A stretch of DNA of 64,000 nucleotides from Terriglobia bacterium (GTDB taxonomy: Bacteria; Acidobacteriota; Terriglobia; Bryobacterales; Bryobacteraceae). Positions 1-8,570 of the stretch are shown one piece after another. Position 1 is the first letter of the stretch, and every line of letters begins with the position of its first letter. Below the pieces are notes generated by a model. That model worked only from the letters and a program-made list of their open reading frames with translations. It had not been told where the DNA came from and ran no database searches. The stretch spans positions 1-64,000 of the forward strand of contig JAIQFE010000004.1 in assembly GCA_020073445.1 (NCBI GenBank), read 5' to 3'. The position numbers and the translations under genes were made by a program.

Positions 1-50
1 CCGCCGGCACAAGCCGTGATGTGGTGATAGCCGGTAAGAGGATAGTTCAT
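1..50 (-). CDS. VOC/glyoxalase-family protein, N-terminal fragment (possible ring-cleaving dioxygenase)
   Basis: Only the first 16 codons are inside the window; the gene runs off the left edge. An ATG at 48-50 is preceded on the minus strand by a strong AGGAG site five bases away. The translated start reads MNYPLTGYHHITACAG, and 'GxHHITA' is the usual first beta strand and metal-binding His of vicinal-oxygen-chelate proteins such as extradiol or hydroquinone ring-cleaving dioxygenases. It lies about 80 bases downstream of the LysR gene on the same strand, so it may be regulated by or cotranscribed with it. The family call rests on a very short stretch; the substrate cannot be inferred. Confidence 0.55.
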   Translation of the reverse strand, partial: MNYPLTGYHHITACAG

Positions 51-133
51 AAGTTCTCCTTAACGAAAATGCGATGTGAATACAGATTAGCGCCCTGGCC
101 CTCGACGTGTACAAACCATGATAGAGGACACCT

Positions 134-1030
134 TCAGGAGCACAGGAACAGATTGGCGATAACGGACCGTAGCCACCTGCTGGCGGGATCCTGCGTATAC
201 CGTTCGTGCCAATGCTGAACGATGTGATAGCTCGGTATGCCAAAGGGTAACGGTAGCACCTTAATCTGACCCGCGCTCACCAAATGACGAGCGAGTTGCT
301 CGGGAAGAACCGCCAGGTAATCCAAGGTCGTGATAATGCCCGCGATGCCTAGAAAGCTGGGGACGGTCAGCCCGACTCTGCGCCGTATGTTTTTCGCTTC
401 GAGCGTTTTCTCGACCACGCCGTGACCCGTTCCGCACGGCGTAATCGCCAGATGAGTTTCGTCCTGGAACTGGTCTATGCTCAAGGAATCCCCAACCCTC
501 GGATGATCGCGCCGAAGAGCGCAAACGAACTTTTCCTTGAACAACCTCTGCTGGCAGAAACCAGCGCCCATGGGCAGAATGAATCCCACAGCCAAGTCGG
601 CTTGACCCGATTCGAGCAGCTCCGGGGTGTCTTCCGAGAGCCTCCGCAGATCGATTCCAACTTTAGGGGCGACCTTCTTCAGGCGCTGCATGAGACGCGG
701 CATCAACGTGACCTGCGCAATGTCTGTCGAATACAAGGTGAACCGCCGGTCCGAAGTCAGCGGGTCGAACACGACATGCAGATCGAGGGCTGTCTGGAGA
801 ATATCTTCCGCGCTCTTCAGTAGACCGATAAGTTCCACCGCATGTGGAGTCGGGTTCATACCCGACGAGGTTCGGACGAACAATGGATCGTTGAAATGCT
901 TGCGGAGCTTCGCCAGGCTCATGCTGATAGCCGACTGGCTTAGGTCGAGATTTTCGGCCGTTTGAGACACGCTTCTGGTTTTGTGTAACTCGGTAACCAC
1001 GGCCAGCAGTTTCAGATCAATGTTGGTCAC
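134..1030 (-). CDS. LysR-family transcriptional regulator
   Basis: Full-length LysR regulator of 298 residues. Residues 1-65 form the winged helix-turn-helix: 'SVSQTAENLDLSQSAISMSLAKLR' region followed by 'FNDPLFVRTSSGMNPT'. The rest is a periplasmic-binding-like effector domain. The N-terminal layout resembles the NodD/PcpR/LinR-like branch, whose members often control aromatic catabolism genes. The start is a GTG at 1028-1030 with no strong ribosome site. The gene points towards the VOC-family gene at the left edge, a plausible target. Two LysR-type ATC-N9-GAT palindromes elsewhere in the window (6045-6059 and 14480-14494) could be its sites, but that link is only a guess. Effector unknown. 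Confidence 0.93.
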   Translation of the reverse strand: MTNIDLKLLAVVTELHKTRSVSQTAENLDLSQSAISMSLAKLRKHFNDPLFVRTSSGMNPTPHAVELIGLLKSAEDILQTALDLHVVFDPLTSDRRFTLYSTDIAQVTLMPRLMQRLKKVAPKVGIDLRRLSEDTPELLESGQADLAVGFILPMGAGFCQQRLFKEKFVCALRRDHPRVGDSLSIDQFQDETHLAITPCGTGHGVVEKTLEAKNIRRRVGLTVPSFLGIAGIITTLDYLAVLPEQLARHLVSAGQIKVLPLPFGIPSYHIVQHWHERYTQDPASRWLRSVIANLFLCS

Positions 1031-1343
1031 GTCAGAAGCGCCCCCCAGCGCGTCGCGAGCCCCCTAACTCCAAACACGATATCACAAAAATGCATGCAAT
1101 GCTAAGGCCCGCCCCGATCCTTCCCATTGCCGGTGCGACGCCTTGTTTCTAACGCCCTACCGGCCCGGAAGACTGCTGTCATCCTGAGCGGCGAACGCCG
1201 CTGCAGCCGGAAAACCGGCGCAATGCATGCATTGGAGGCACGACGACTCCGGTTCAATTGATGGGGAGTATCAATCGGGTCTATCGACGAACCCGCGGCG
1301 GGAGAGAACCGAAACTCCCGATCCGCGGCGAGGCTGCCCTACT
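1031..1343. other. Intergenic region with paired ATGCATGC palindromes
   Basis: No coding sequence seen. It holds the upstream region of the LysR gene, and the methyltransferase-like gene ends at its right side. Two related motifs occur: AATGCATGCAAT at 1089-1100 and the perfect palindrome CAATGCATGCATTG at 1221-1234. There is also an ATTGAT-N7-ATCAAT inverted repeat at 1257-1275 and a short GCCGG-AAAA-CCGGC hairpin at 1206-1219. These may be binding sites for LysR autoregulation. Confidence 0.4.
1221..1234. promoter_or_regulatory. 14-bp palindrome, possible operator
   Basis: CAATGCATGCATTG is a perfect dyad. A near copy, AATGCATGCAAT, lies at 1089-1100, about 60 bases upstream of the LysR start codon. 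Paired dyads next to a LysR gene fit autoregulation, but no experiment or consensus supports it here. Confidence 0.3.
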
Positions 1344-2063
1344 TCACCAGATAGCCGGCACCAGCTTGTACTTCACCCGGCGTGCATAATCGGCATAACC
1401 GTCCAGCTCATTATGCAGGGTTCGATCTTCCAGAACCGTTCGCAGCACGGTTACGGCAGCCGTAGCCACGGCGGGAGCCAAGGCCCATCGCGAGTTCAAG
1501 ATCAATGGCGTGGCGAGAGTGAACGCGGACATGCCGGTATAGCCCGGATGCCGTACGAAACGGTAGGGCCCGCTCGCGACGACTACGTGCCCGCGATCCT
1601 TCTGGATGCGAACCACCGAGGAGAAGAACCTGTTGGAACACATAGCCCATGCGATCAGGGCGGCCGCGAGCACCGCTATGGTAACGCCTGCGACGAACGC
1701 CCAGGTCGGCATGCGGTCCGACCAGTGATATCGCGTATCCAAACCAGCCGTGATCCAGGTGGCCACAGGGCCCAGCAGAACCGTCACGCCGATAATTGCC
1801 TTGTCCCAGCTCTTGCCTGCTTTGACGTTGCTACGCTCAGCGAGCAGCTCGGTATGGCGCCACAAAAGGGCCGTGGTCGCAATGCTGGCCGTAAAGTTTA
1901 GACCCAGGAGAACCCACGCATTCGGCCAATCCAAGCGGCCGGCCGATCCGAAGAGACATACCGACGTGATCGCGACGCTGAAGACTACGGGGACCAACCG
2001 TCTGGAAGTCGGAACGTGCGGCGTCTCGGGCAAGAGCCATTGTATATCGGTTCCGGCGGACAA
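1344..2063 (-). CDS. Isoprenylcysteine carboxyl methyltransferase-like membrane protein
   Basis: Polytopic membrane protein of 239 residues with about five hydrophobic segments. Near the C-terminus it carries GPYRFVRHPGYTG, the family signature of ICMT/PEMT/NnrU-type methyltransferases that bind S-adenosylmethionine in the membrane. A late 'ED..L...L.GY..Y...VKYKLVP' tail also fits. In bacteria the substrate of these proteins is mostly unknown, so only the fold and cofactor are supported. The start used is a TTG at 2063 that lies inside the U-tract of the terminator of the upstream receptor gene. No internal Met occurs until past the middle, so the true start may be another TTG/GTG a few codons in. 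Confidence 0.75.
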   Translation of the reverse strand: MSAGTDIQWLLPETPHVPTSRRLVPVVFSVAITSVCLFGSAGRLDWPNAWVLLGLNFTASIATTALLWRHTELLAERSNVKAGKSWDKAIIGVTVLLGPVATWITAGLDTRYHWSDRMPTWAFVAGVTIAVLAAALIAWAMCSNRFFSSVVRIQKDRGHVVVASGPYRFVRHPGYTGMSAFTLATPLILNSRWALAPAVATAAVTVLRTVLEDRTLHNELDGYADYARRVKYKLVPAIW

Positions 2064-2098
2064 AAGAAAAAGGGCGCGGAGGTGAACTCCGCGCCCTT
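2062..2098 (-). terminator. Rho-independent terminator of TonB receptor 1
   Basis: Read on the minus strand, an 11-bp perfect stem (AAGGGCGCGGA and its complement, seven-base loop) ends in TTTTTCTTTT. It sits 20 bases after the receptor stop codon. The U-tract overlaps the proposed start of the next gene. Confidence 0.9.
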
Positions 2099-2117
2099 GA
2101 GATTGCGATCGATCTAG

Positions 2118-5100
2118 CTAGAACGAAAAGCGAGCAACCAATGTGCCGGCGCGCTGACCGTTGGTTCCCGCTTCCGGAGTGATGGTGCCATAGCCGCCGC
2201 TGTACAAACCCTTGTTGGGGCCGGAAGTGAACGTGGTGGGAGCGGTCGCGAAGTTCCCCAGGTTAATCGCCGAGGTCGCGCCCAGCGGAAACGGGTACGT
2301 CATTCGGTTGAAGATATTCGTGAACTCCGCGCGAACTTGCAGACTGTAACGTTCTTTGATGCGGAAGGTACGGCTGAAGTTGGCGTTCTCCGCAGGGTAG
2401 CGCATGCCCCGGAAGGAGCGAATCGAGGCTTGATTTGCCCCGAACTGCCCGTTGGGGACGTTCGTAAATGCCGCCGGGTTCAGCACCTGGGTCTTGGTCA
2501 CGTCAAAGCAGTGGCAGTTGATATTGAGCGGGTCGGTGTGATGGGTGCCACTGTAGTCGGTCCAATCCACCGACCAGGGACTCATGCCGGGAATCAACTG
2601 CGCCGGGCCCGGTCCGTAGCCCAGGAAGTTGCTGATGGGCGAGCTGCCGGAACTGGTGGGAAGGCCCACCAAAGCCGCGCTCTGGTAATTTAGATACCAG
2701 CCCGTACCCCAGCCGGACACAATGTAACTAAGAATTTTGTTACTCATGATACCGGAGTGAAAACGAGGCACCTCGTACTGGGCGCTAATCCGGAGCTGGT
2801 GCGGAGTGTCATAGAGGCTCAGGTTCTTGCCGAGATTCCGGTTGAACGGATCAATGCTGCTGGTCAGAGACAGCGTCTTCGAATAGGTGTAATTCGCATT
2901 CGCTGTCAGACCGTGGCTGAAGCGCTTGGTAAACGTGGTCTGAAGCCCGTCGTACCAATTCTTCCCGAGGGGAGCGCCCGCTGGGGCGATGGCCCCGGTG
3001 TATTGAGGGAATGGCACCAGCGACTGGCGTACCGTCTGAGTCTGCGGGAAGTTACTATAGGGGAGGAACTGCGTGAGGCCTACGCCCGCCAGTGCTTGCT
3101 TCTGCGCCGCGGTAAGGGCCGATATGGTTGTATTGAACGCGGTTGAGAGCGTCGGATTGCTGAAGTTTGAGCTAGCGACTCCGAGGGCTGCCAGAGTTGT
3201 TTGACTCAACTGGTTTTGCGGAGCCAGGCCGCTGCCGGCTGTCTCCCAAACACCGCGATTGCCGACATACCCGGCCTCAACAAACAGGTTGCGGCCGATT
3301 TCGCGCTGCACATTGACGTTCCATTGCAGCAGGCGCATGGGGCGGCCCGTGTTCTGATCGAGGAGGGTAGGCGCGGCGACGACGGCTCCAGGACCCTGAC
3401 CCGCGGCCGGATTATTAAGGGTCGGCCATGCGGCTTGGACGCTGGACGGGATCCCGTTCTGGAGCAGTCCGGCTATCTGCCCGAACGCGGGCGTGCTGGC
3501 GCTGGCGGAATTTGACGCAGCACCGGTAGCGGCGGAAGAGTCGAGGGAGCCGTAAACCAGGCCAATACCGCCGCGAATGACGGTGTTGCGAGTTATCTGG
3601 TAAGCGCCGCCTAAACGCGGCCCAATGGCATACGGATAGTTGTTGGCGAATTGGCAATTGCAGTTCGCCTCATAAATCAGTGCGCCAGGCCGTCCGGAAG
3701 CCGAGGGATTCGGGGCGGTGCGTGAGAAGTCTCCATAGCGCCCGAACTGCTCTTTCTGGTAGGTTCCGTAGTCCCAACGCACGCCGTAGTCCAGAGTCAG
3801 CTTGCGGCTGACTTTCCAGCTGTCTTGCAGATACACGGCGGACTGGTAGTTCTCTGTCATGAGGTTGATGGGTGCGTTTACGGAGATTGCCTGCGCGCCG
3901 CCGAGCAGAAACGAAGCTAAACCGAATCCGGCGAAGCCCGAGGATACACTTTGGCCGTTCAGCGAGGTCTGTGTGGTGTAGTTCGAAGCATTACCAACGC
4001 TGGTGTTGGTACCGAAGGTGTATGAGCCGGCGGTGGTCGTGAAATTGAAATTCGGATACTTCATCTGCCGGATTTCAGCGCCGACCTTGTAGGTATGCGC
4101 GCCACGCACGTACGAGGCGGAAGTAACGAACGAGGGACGGCGCTCCCAGAAATGCTGGTCGAATTGTGGGCCTAAACTGTTCATGCCGCCCAACGCGGTA
4201 TTGGTTGAGACACCGCTAAAAATCTGCGGGAGACCGCGGCCAGGAGAGATTGCGCCCGATAAGCCGAGTGTATCCTGGATGTTGATGAAAGCTTCGGGCC
4301 CCAACAAGAAGTCGGAGTCGTTCCAACCCAACGTGAAGTGAAGCAGGATCGCTGGTGTCACCGTGTAGTCCAAGTTGAGCCGGTATGTCCTGGCGGCATT
4401 GCCGGAAGTTCCAGAGACGGTGATATTATCCGGCAGGTCGTCGGCCGCCGTGCCGGTCCGGGGTGTAGAGGTGCTGGTCTTCTGGAAGTAGAACGCTGCG
4501 TGCAACTTAGAGCCTAGATTTTGATCGACTTTGATGGACGGGATGTAGGATCGGCGGCTTCCGTTGTACGACGCCAGATAGTTGGATCCCACCTGCGAGG
4601 CAGTTGCACCCTGCGGCTGCGGAACCATCGCCAGGATTTTGTTGGCCACGGGGTCGTACCTGGTCACCGGAATCTTATTGTTCGGGAACGGGTTGCGGAC
4701 GATTTGGCCATTAACAGTCTGGAAATCCAGCGGATCGAAGATTGTGCCGCTGGGGATCGTGCGGTTGAGCGGGTCGGTGTAGGCGCCGGTCGCCGTTACC
4801 ACTGACCGATTTTCCGTAGTGATGAGGTTGGAAAAATCTCCGTTGCGGTAGGCGGCAGTGGGTACCGTGCCCGGCGTGGTGGTATTGATCAGATTCTGCA
4901 AGAACTCTTCGAAGCTCCAGAAGAAGAATGTCTTGTTCGTGCCGTCGTAAAGTTTGGGGATCCGGACGGGACCTCCGACTGTGAATCCGAAGTCGTTCTG
5001 GTGAATCGCGTTCTTCAGCCCTGTGTAGGGCTGAGCAGCGTTCAGCGCTCTATTGACCAGATAGTCATAGCCGGTGCCGTGCAAAGCGTTGGTGCCGCTC

Positions 5101-5861
5101 TTGGTGATCACGTTCACCACTGCTCCACCGCCGGCCCCATATTCCGGGGCGAAACTGCTGGTCAGGATGGCGACTTCCTGAACTGCCTCCGTAGATGACT
5201 GCGTCTCCATGGTGGCGCCCCCAAGGCGGGAGCTGGTGGGGTTCATGGTCGCGCCATCCAGTCGAGTCGTAAGTGAATTGTTCGGAGTTCCGTTGATGAC
5301 GGTGACTGTGATTGCGTTGCCGCTCCCCCCTGTGGGGCAAGTAGGGCCATCGCAATACTGCACTCCAGGCAGCAGCCGCGAAGCGGCAAAATAATCGCGG
5401 ACGCCGTCATTAGTCGCGCCCACCGTGAGAAGCGGCAGGTCGTCCAGCTGCTTCAGCGTGAAGTTGCCAGCCAGCTCGCTGCTTTCGGTCTGCAGCAGGG
5501 AAGACTCCGCCGAAACGGTGACCGATTCGGTGTTTTGGCCAACTTGCAGCGACACATCCTCGCGCATGGTTTGGGCCGCCGCCAAGTGGAATTTGGTGTG
5601 CGAGTAGGTTTTGAAGCCCTGTACCGTGACTGTCAGGTCGTAGTCACCGATTTGCAACTGTGAAACGGTGAAGTTTCCTGTGTCGGTGCTGACTGCCGCA
5701 TAGACTTGTCCGTTGTCGAGATTCTTGACGGTAACGGGGGCATTGGCGACGACGGCTCCCGTTGCGTCCGAAATGGTTCCGGTGATGGTGGCCAGGGCGG
5801 TTTGGCCGAATGCAAGAGTGCTCGACAGCAGCAGTCCAGCAATAAGAGCGATTCGATTCAT
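2118..5861 (-). CDS. Oar-like TonB-dependent receptor with carboxypeptidase regulatory-like domain (receptor 1)
   Basis: Outer-membrane receptor of 1247 residues. A signal peptide (MNRIALIAGLLLSSTLAFGQ) is followed by a carboxypeptidase-D-like beta-sandwich (residues ~25-105), a plug domain with 'SSFAPEYGAGGGAVVNVITK', and a long barrel ending in the aromatic 'ARFSF' expected for BAM-dependent insertion. The ATG at 5861 is chosen because GGGAG lies about eight bases upstream; the open frame continues seven codons further to a TTG. It shares with receptor 2 the unusual surface motifs CNCQF and INCHCFD. Such receptors are greatly expanded in Acidobacteria and import large or scarce substrates, here unknown. 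A strong terminator follows. Confidence 0.93.
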   Translation of the reverse strand: MNRIALIAGLLLSSTLAFGQTALATITGTISDATGAVVANAPVTVKNLDNGQVYAAVSTDTGNFTVSQLQIGDYDLTVTVQGFKTYSHTKFHLAAAQTMREDVSLQVGQNTESVTVSAESSLLQTESSELAGNFTLKQLDDLPLLTVGATNDGVRDYFAASRLLPGVQYCDGPTCPTGGSGNAITVTVINGTPNNSLTTRLDGATMNPTSSRLGGATMETQSSTEAVQEVAILTSSFAPEYGAGGGAVVNVITKSGTNALHGTGYDYLVNRALNAAQPYTGLKNAIHQNDFGFTVGGPVRIPKLYDGTNKTFFFWSFEEFLQNLINTTTPGTVPTAAYRNGDFSNLITTENRSVVTATGAYTDPLNRTIPSGTIFDPLDFQTVNGQIVRNPFPNNKIPVTRYDPVANKILAMVPQPQGATASQVGSNYLASYNGSRRSYIPSIKVDQNLGSKLHAAFYFQKTSTSTPRTGTAADDLPDNITVSGTSGNAARTYRLNLDYTVTPAILLHFTLGWNDSDFLLGPEAFINIQDTLGLSGAISPGRGLPQIFSGVSTNTALGGMNSLGPQFDQHFWERRPSFVTSASYVRGAHTYKVGAEIRQMKYPNFNFTTTAGSYTFGTNTSVGNASNYTTQTSLNGQSVSSGFAGFGLASFLLGGAQAISVNAPINLMTENYQSAVYLQDSWKVSRKLTLDYGVRWDYGTYQKEQFGRYGDFSRTAPNPSASGRPGALIYEANCNCQFANNYPYAIGPRLGGAYQITRNTVIRGGIGLVYGSLDSSAATGAASNSASASTPAFGQIAGLLQNGIPSSVQAAWPTLNNPAAGQGPGAVVAAPTLLDQNTGRPMRLLQWNVNVQREIGRNLFVEAGYVGNRGVWETAGSGLAPQNQLSQTTLAALGVASSNFSNPTLSTAFNTTISALTAAQKQALAGVGLTQFLPYSNFPQTQTVRQSLVPFPQYTGAIAPAGAPLGKNWYDGLQTTFTKRFSHGLTANANYTYSKTLSLTSSIDPFNRNLGKNLSLYDTPHQLRISAQYEVPRFHSGIMSNKILSYIVSGWGTGWYLNYQSAALVGLPTSSGSSPISNFLGYGPGPAQLIPGMSPWSVDWTDYSGTHHTDPLNINCHCFDVTKTQVLNPAAFTNVPNGQFGANQASIRSFRGMRYPAENANFSRTFRIKERYSLQVRAEFTNIFNRMTYPFPLGATSAINLGNFATAPTTFTSGPNKGLYSGGYGTITPEAGTNGQRAGTLVARFSF

Positions 5862-6213
5862 AAATATCTTCTCCCAACACAATTCCGGCTCAAGGTTTCA
5901 TAACCCCAACCGGGCAGTGGCAACCACGGTGGCTAATCCACACCGTGCAATGTGAGTACGCGACTATACCTAAAAAGACCTGAAGCTTTCGTCAGTATGA
6001 TGGACCGGAATGCGTTCGTCTAGCCATTTCAGGTGATATCAGGCATCAACACGATTGATACCTTAGCGTGAAGGAATGTTCATCGATCCGCAAGAGTCAA
6101 TGGCGCCATGTGGTTGGAGCGTGGAACACGCCATTCGGAATAGAGGCGTGCCCGGGCTGCGGCGACAAAAGGGGAAATGATTTTACAAGTCGAGCGGGAG
6201 AATCCGGTACTTC
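5862..6213. other. Upstream region of TonB receptor 1
   Basis: No gene seen in these 352 bases. It lies between the end of the MBL gene and the start of receptor 1, both on the minus strand, and must hold the receptor promoter. A possible minus-strand -10 (TATAGT, plus-strand 5963-5968) is visible but without a good -35. A LysR-type palindrome is at 6045-6059. Confidence 0.5.
6045..6059. promoter_or_regulatory. LysR-type box ATCAA-N5-TTGAT
   Basis: ATCAACACGATTGAT is a 15-bp dyad that contains the ATC-N9-GAT and T-N11-A pattern of LysR-type binding sites. It is about 190 bases upstream of the receptor 1 start codon. The same ATCAA-N5-TTGAT arrangement is found at 14480-14494. Confidence 0.4.
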
Positions 6214-7068
6214 TTACTTGTCCTGCTTGCCTTTGCCTTGGCCGCGGCCCTTGCCCTGTGCAGGCGCTGCCAGCGCCGCTTCGAAGCTCTTCTCGTATTC
6301 GTCGACGTGAGCTTTGTAGCCTTCCGGGTCTACGAACGGATTCGGGTCGTTGGGACCCCGCTTCTCCAACTTGGCGTACTTCTCAGCCATGCCATAGAAC
6401 GACGCGTGCGAGCTGACCCAGAGCTCTACCGGAAACGTGCGGGCCTTCTTATATGTCGCGCGGAAATCGTCGAGGATTCCCGGGTATTGATCGAGCGTCT
6501 GGACGAACCGGCCGTTCAGGCTGCACTCGATAAACGTGTAGTAGGATTTGCCGTTTTCCTTAAGTGTCGTGCTCCAGGCGAGGCAGCCGCGTGTGTGGCC
6601 GGGCATAATGTGGGCCGTCAAGGTCGTTCCGCCGAACGTGACCGTTTCGCCATCGTCTACGAGACGGTCGATCGGATGTTCTTTCCCACCGGGACGAAAC
6701 TCCCGGGTCTTCGCTTCGTCGACGCGTCCAACCACCACCTGCGCGCCGGTTAATTCCTTGACCATCGCATCGCCTTCCACATGGTCCGGATGCGCGTGAC
6801 CCGCGATCAGGATCTTGATGTCGCTGAACTTGAACCCCAATTTCTCTACGTTCGCCTTGATCACCGGCACCGACGTCTCGTAGTTGCTGTTCATCAGGAT
6901 GTTGCCCTGGGGCGTGACGATAAGGAAGGAAGCCAGCTCCTTGGTTCCCACGTAATAGAAGTTATCCATTATCTTGTGGGGCGGGAACGGATCGTTCCAA
7001 CCATTGGGCTGGCCAAACGCCGCTAAGGAAGACAGAGCAACGGCTGCCGAGAATAAGAGTATGCGCAT
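6214..7068 (-). CDS. Secreted metallo-beta-lactamase-fold hydrolase, subclass B3-like
   Basis: A 284-residue exported protein (signal peptide ending near AFGQ, residue 20). It has all zinc ligands in the B3 arrangement: H91-A-H93-P-D95-H96, H158 in MPGHT and H221 in SSHASFYG. Length and spacing match B3 metallo-beta-lactamases such as L1 and FEZ-1, so it may hydrolyse beta-lactams, but many environmental proteins with this signature act on lactones or unknown substrates. The Lys/Gly-rich tail (GQGKGRGQGKGK) is unusual. It is the last gene of a minus-strand series with the DUF6152 and PDLQGIW-family genes (36-base gap to the former). No clear ribosome site precedes the start. Confidence 0.88.
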   Translation of the reverse strand: MRILLFSAAVALSSLAAFGQPNGWNDPFPPHKIMDNFYYVGTKELASFLIVTPQGNILMNSNYETSVPVIKANVEKLGFKFSDIKILIAGHAHPDHVEGDAMVKELTGAQVVVGRVDEAKTREFRPGGKEHPIDRLVDDGETVTFGGTTLTAHIMPGHTRGCLAWSTTLKENGKSYYTFIECSLNGRFVQTLDQYPGILDDFRATYKKARTFPVELWVSSHASFYGMAEKYAKLEKRGPNDPNPFVDPEGYKAHVDEYEKSFEAALAAPAQGKGRGQGKGKQDK

Positions 7069-7104
7069 GATCGTCAGGATTCCCGCAGCGTGCTTCGCCG
7101 CTGA

Positions 7105-7512
7105 CTATTTCTTCTTCTCTTCTTTGCCGCCGGTGTAGCTGCTGCCGGTATCGAGCTTGCGGCCGTCCGGAAACTCGATACTGCTGGAGTTCGCGCGGTA
7201 GGCGCCGTCCTTTGACATGTGCCCGCGGACGACAACCTTGGTTCCCTCGGGGAGCGAGTTCCTGGTCCAACCGTTGCGCAGCAGGACGCCGGGCGCGCCG
7301 CCCTCAACCGACCAGTGCTGGATCTGGCCGTCCGGCCCCTTAACGTCCAGATACAGCCAGGAGTGCGGATTCACAAAATCCATCTTCACGACCGTACCTT
7401 CAAGCGTGACAGGCTTGTTCACGTCGAACTCGGCGGAAAAGGAATGATGGGCCGACGCCACGGACATGGCGAGAGCGGCCGTTCCCAGAATCGTGATCAA
7501 TTTGCTGTTCAT
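7105..7512 (-). CDS. DUF6152 family secreted protein
   Basis: A 135-residue exported protein with signal peptide MNSKLITILGTAALAMSVASA and then HHSFSAEFD, the typical mature start of DUF6152. The motif 'VNPHSWLYLDV' and a late 'KDGAYRANS' segment match the family, a small beta-barrel-like periplasmic domain of unknown function. Its ATG overlaps the TGA of the upstream PDLQGIW-family gene (ATGA), so the two are translationally coupled. The same pair occurs again at 45084-46515. Role unknown; the abundant His near the N-terminus might bind metal or haem. Confidence 0.85.
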   Translation of the reverse strand: MNSKLITILGTAALAMSVASAHHSFSAEFDVNKPVTLEGTVVKMDFVNPHSWLYLDVKGPDGQIQHWSVEGGAPGVLLRNGWTRNSLPEGTKVVVRGHMSKDGAYRANSSSIEFPDGRKLDTGSSYTGGKEEKKK

Positions 7513-8405
7513 TGAGTTCTCTCCCTGAAATTTTTAGGATCCGGAGCGTTTTTCTGTTGCGGCTCCAGGTGCATCAGATCGCTATACAGAAGCTTATCCG
7601 CGAACGGCACGCACTTGTGTTCGAGGATTTGCGCGTTGTCATCGATCAGGCGGTACAGGGGCATCTCGATGGTCCACGGCCTCGAAAAGGTCTTCGGATC
7701 CTCCAGCGTCGCTTCGTACCGGATGTGGCTCGAGTCCAAGAGCGTGAAGCGTTCGGTCACCTTCAGCTGATTGCTGTGAAAGTTCCCCGCCCGATCCAGC
7801 TGCGATTTTTCGTTCTGGCCGGTGGTGACCACCACGAGCACGTTGCCTTCCCAGGTTCCGTCGGACTTGCCCATCCAGGTATCCACTGGCGGTTCCCCAT
7901 GGCCGGTCATATGAATCACGCGATTGGTGGCGTCGAACGGGTAAACCATCACCAGGTCATTCTGCGCGCCGCCCTGCAGGATCTGGAACGGCATGTTGTG
8001 ATAGGTGACCCGCGGAACTCCCAGCATGAAGCACCGAGCTTCGGGATCCGACGCGGGCCATTGCGAGCGATTCTTATCGCGCTGCTCGAGCGCTTTCGGT
8101 AGATAGGGGATCTTCCCGTCACCTTTAATGACGCTTTTGCCGGCTGGGATCGCGGCGATCGCGCCCAAGCCCCAGAAATCGTCTAAGCCTTGCGCCGAAT
8201 GCGCTTCCAGGTTCCAGTAAGCCGTGTTCAACGCCTGCCAGATTCCGTTCAGGTTGGGATGGCCGCCAATCGTCGCCGGCCGTTGCCCTGGCTGGGCTTG
8301 TCCGGCCTTGGCTTGTTTCGCCTGCCCGCCTGGTTGAGTCTGCTGCGCCTGCGCGACGGACATCAGCGCCGCCATAGCGAACACGCCGATGAATCGATTT
8401 CGCAT
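7509..8405 (-). CDS. Secreted 'PDLQGIW'-family protein, short type (cassette 1, member a)
   Basis: A 298-residue exported protein of unknown function. After the signal peptide and a Gln/Gly-rich linker it has 'HPNLNGIW', then 'GTWEGNVLVVVTTG' and 'IRYEATLEDPKTFSRPWTIEMPLYR' split over a beta-rich C-terminal half. These three blocks define a family present four times in this window. Its closest relative here is the 311-residue protein at 45084-46019, with the same length and end. It is divergent from member b (8571) across a 165-base gap, and its stop overlaps the start of a DUF6152 gene. A GGGAG site precedes the ATG. I do not recognise a function. Confidence 0.75.
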   Translation of the reverse strand: MRNRFIGVFAMAALMSVAQAQQTQPGGQAKQAKAGQAQPGQRPATIGGHPNLNGIWQALNTAYWNLEAHSAQGLDDFWGLGAIAAIPAGKSVIKGDGKIPYLPKALEQRDKNRSQWPASDPEARCFMLGVPRVTYHNMPFQILQGGAQNDLVMVYPFDATNRVIHMTGHGEPPVDTWMGKSDGTWEGNVLVVVTTGQNEKSQLDRAGNFHSNQLKVTERFTLLDSSHIRYEATLEDPKTFSRPWTIEMPLYRLIDDNAQILEHKCVPFADKLLYSDLMHLEPQQKNAPDPKNFRERTQ

Positions 8406-8570
8406 CTATCTACTCCCTATTGTACGCCGTTATTTTCGCTTCACAGAATAACACGCCCACTCAGGGAATGATCGGGTCAACAGGGCGGTTTTTCGCCTCG
8501 ATAGATGTTCCCACTAGAGTAATGTAAGATTGATTTCGGACCCGAATGTAAATCGGGGAGGAGTTTTTCA

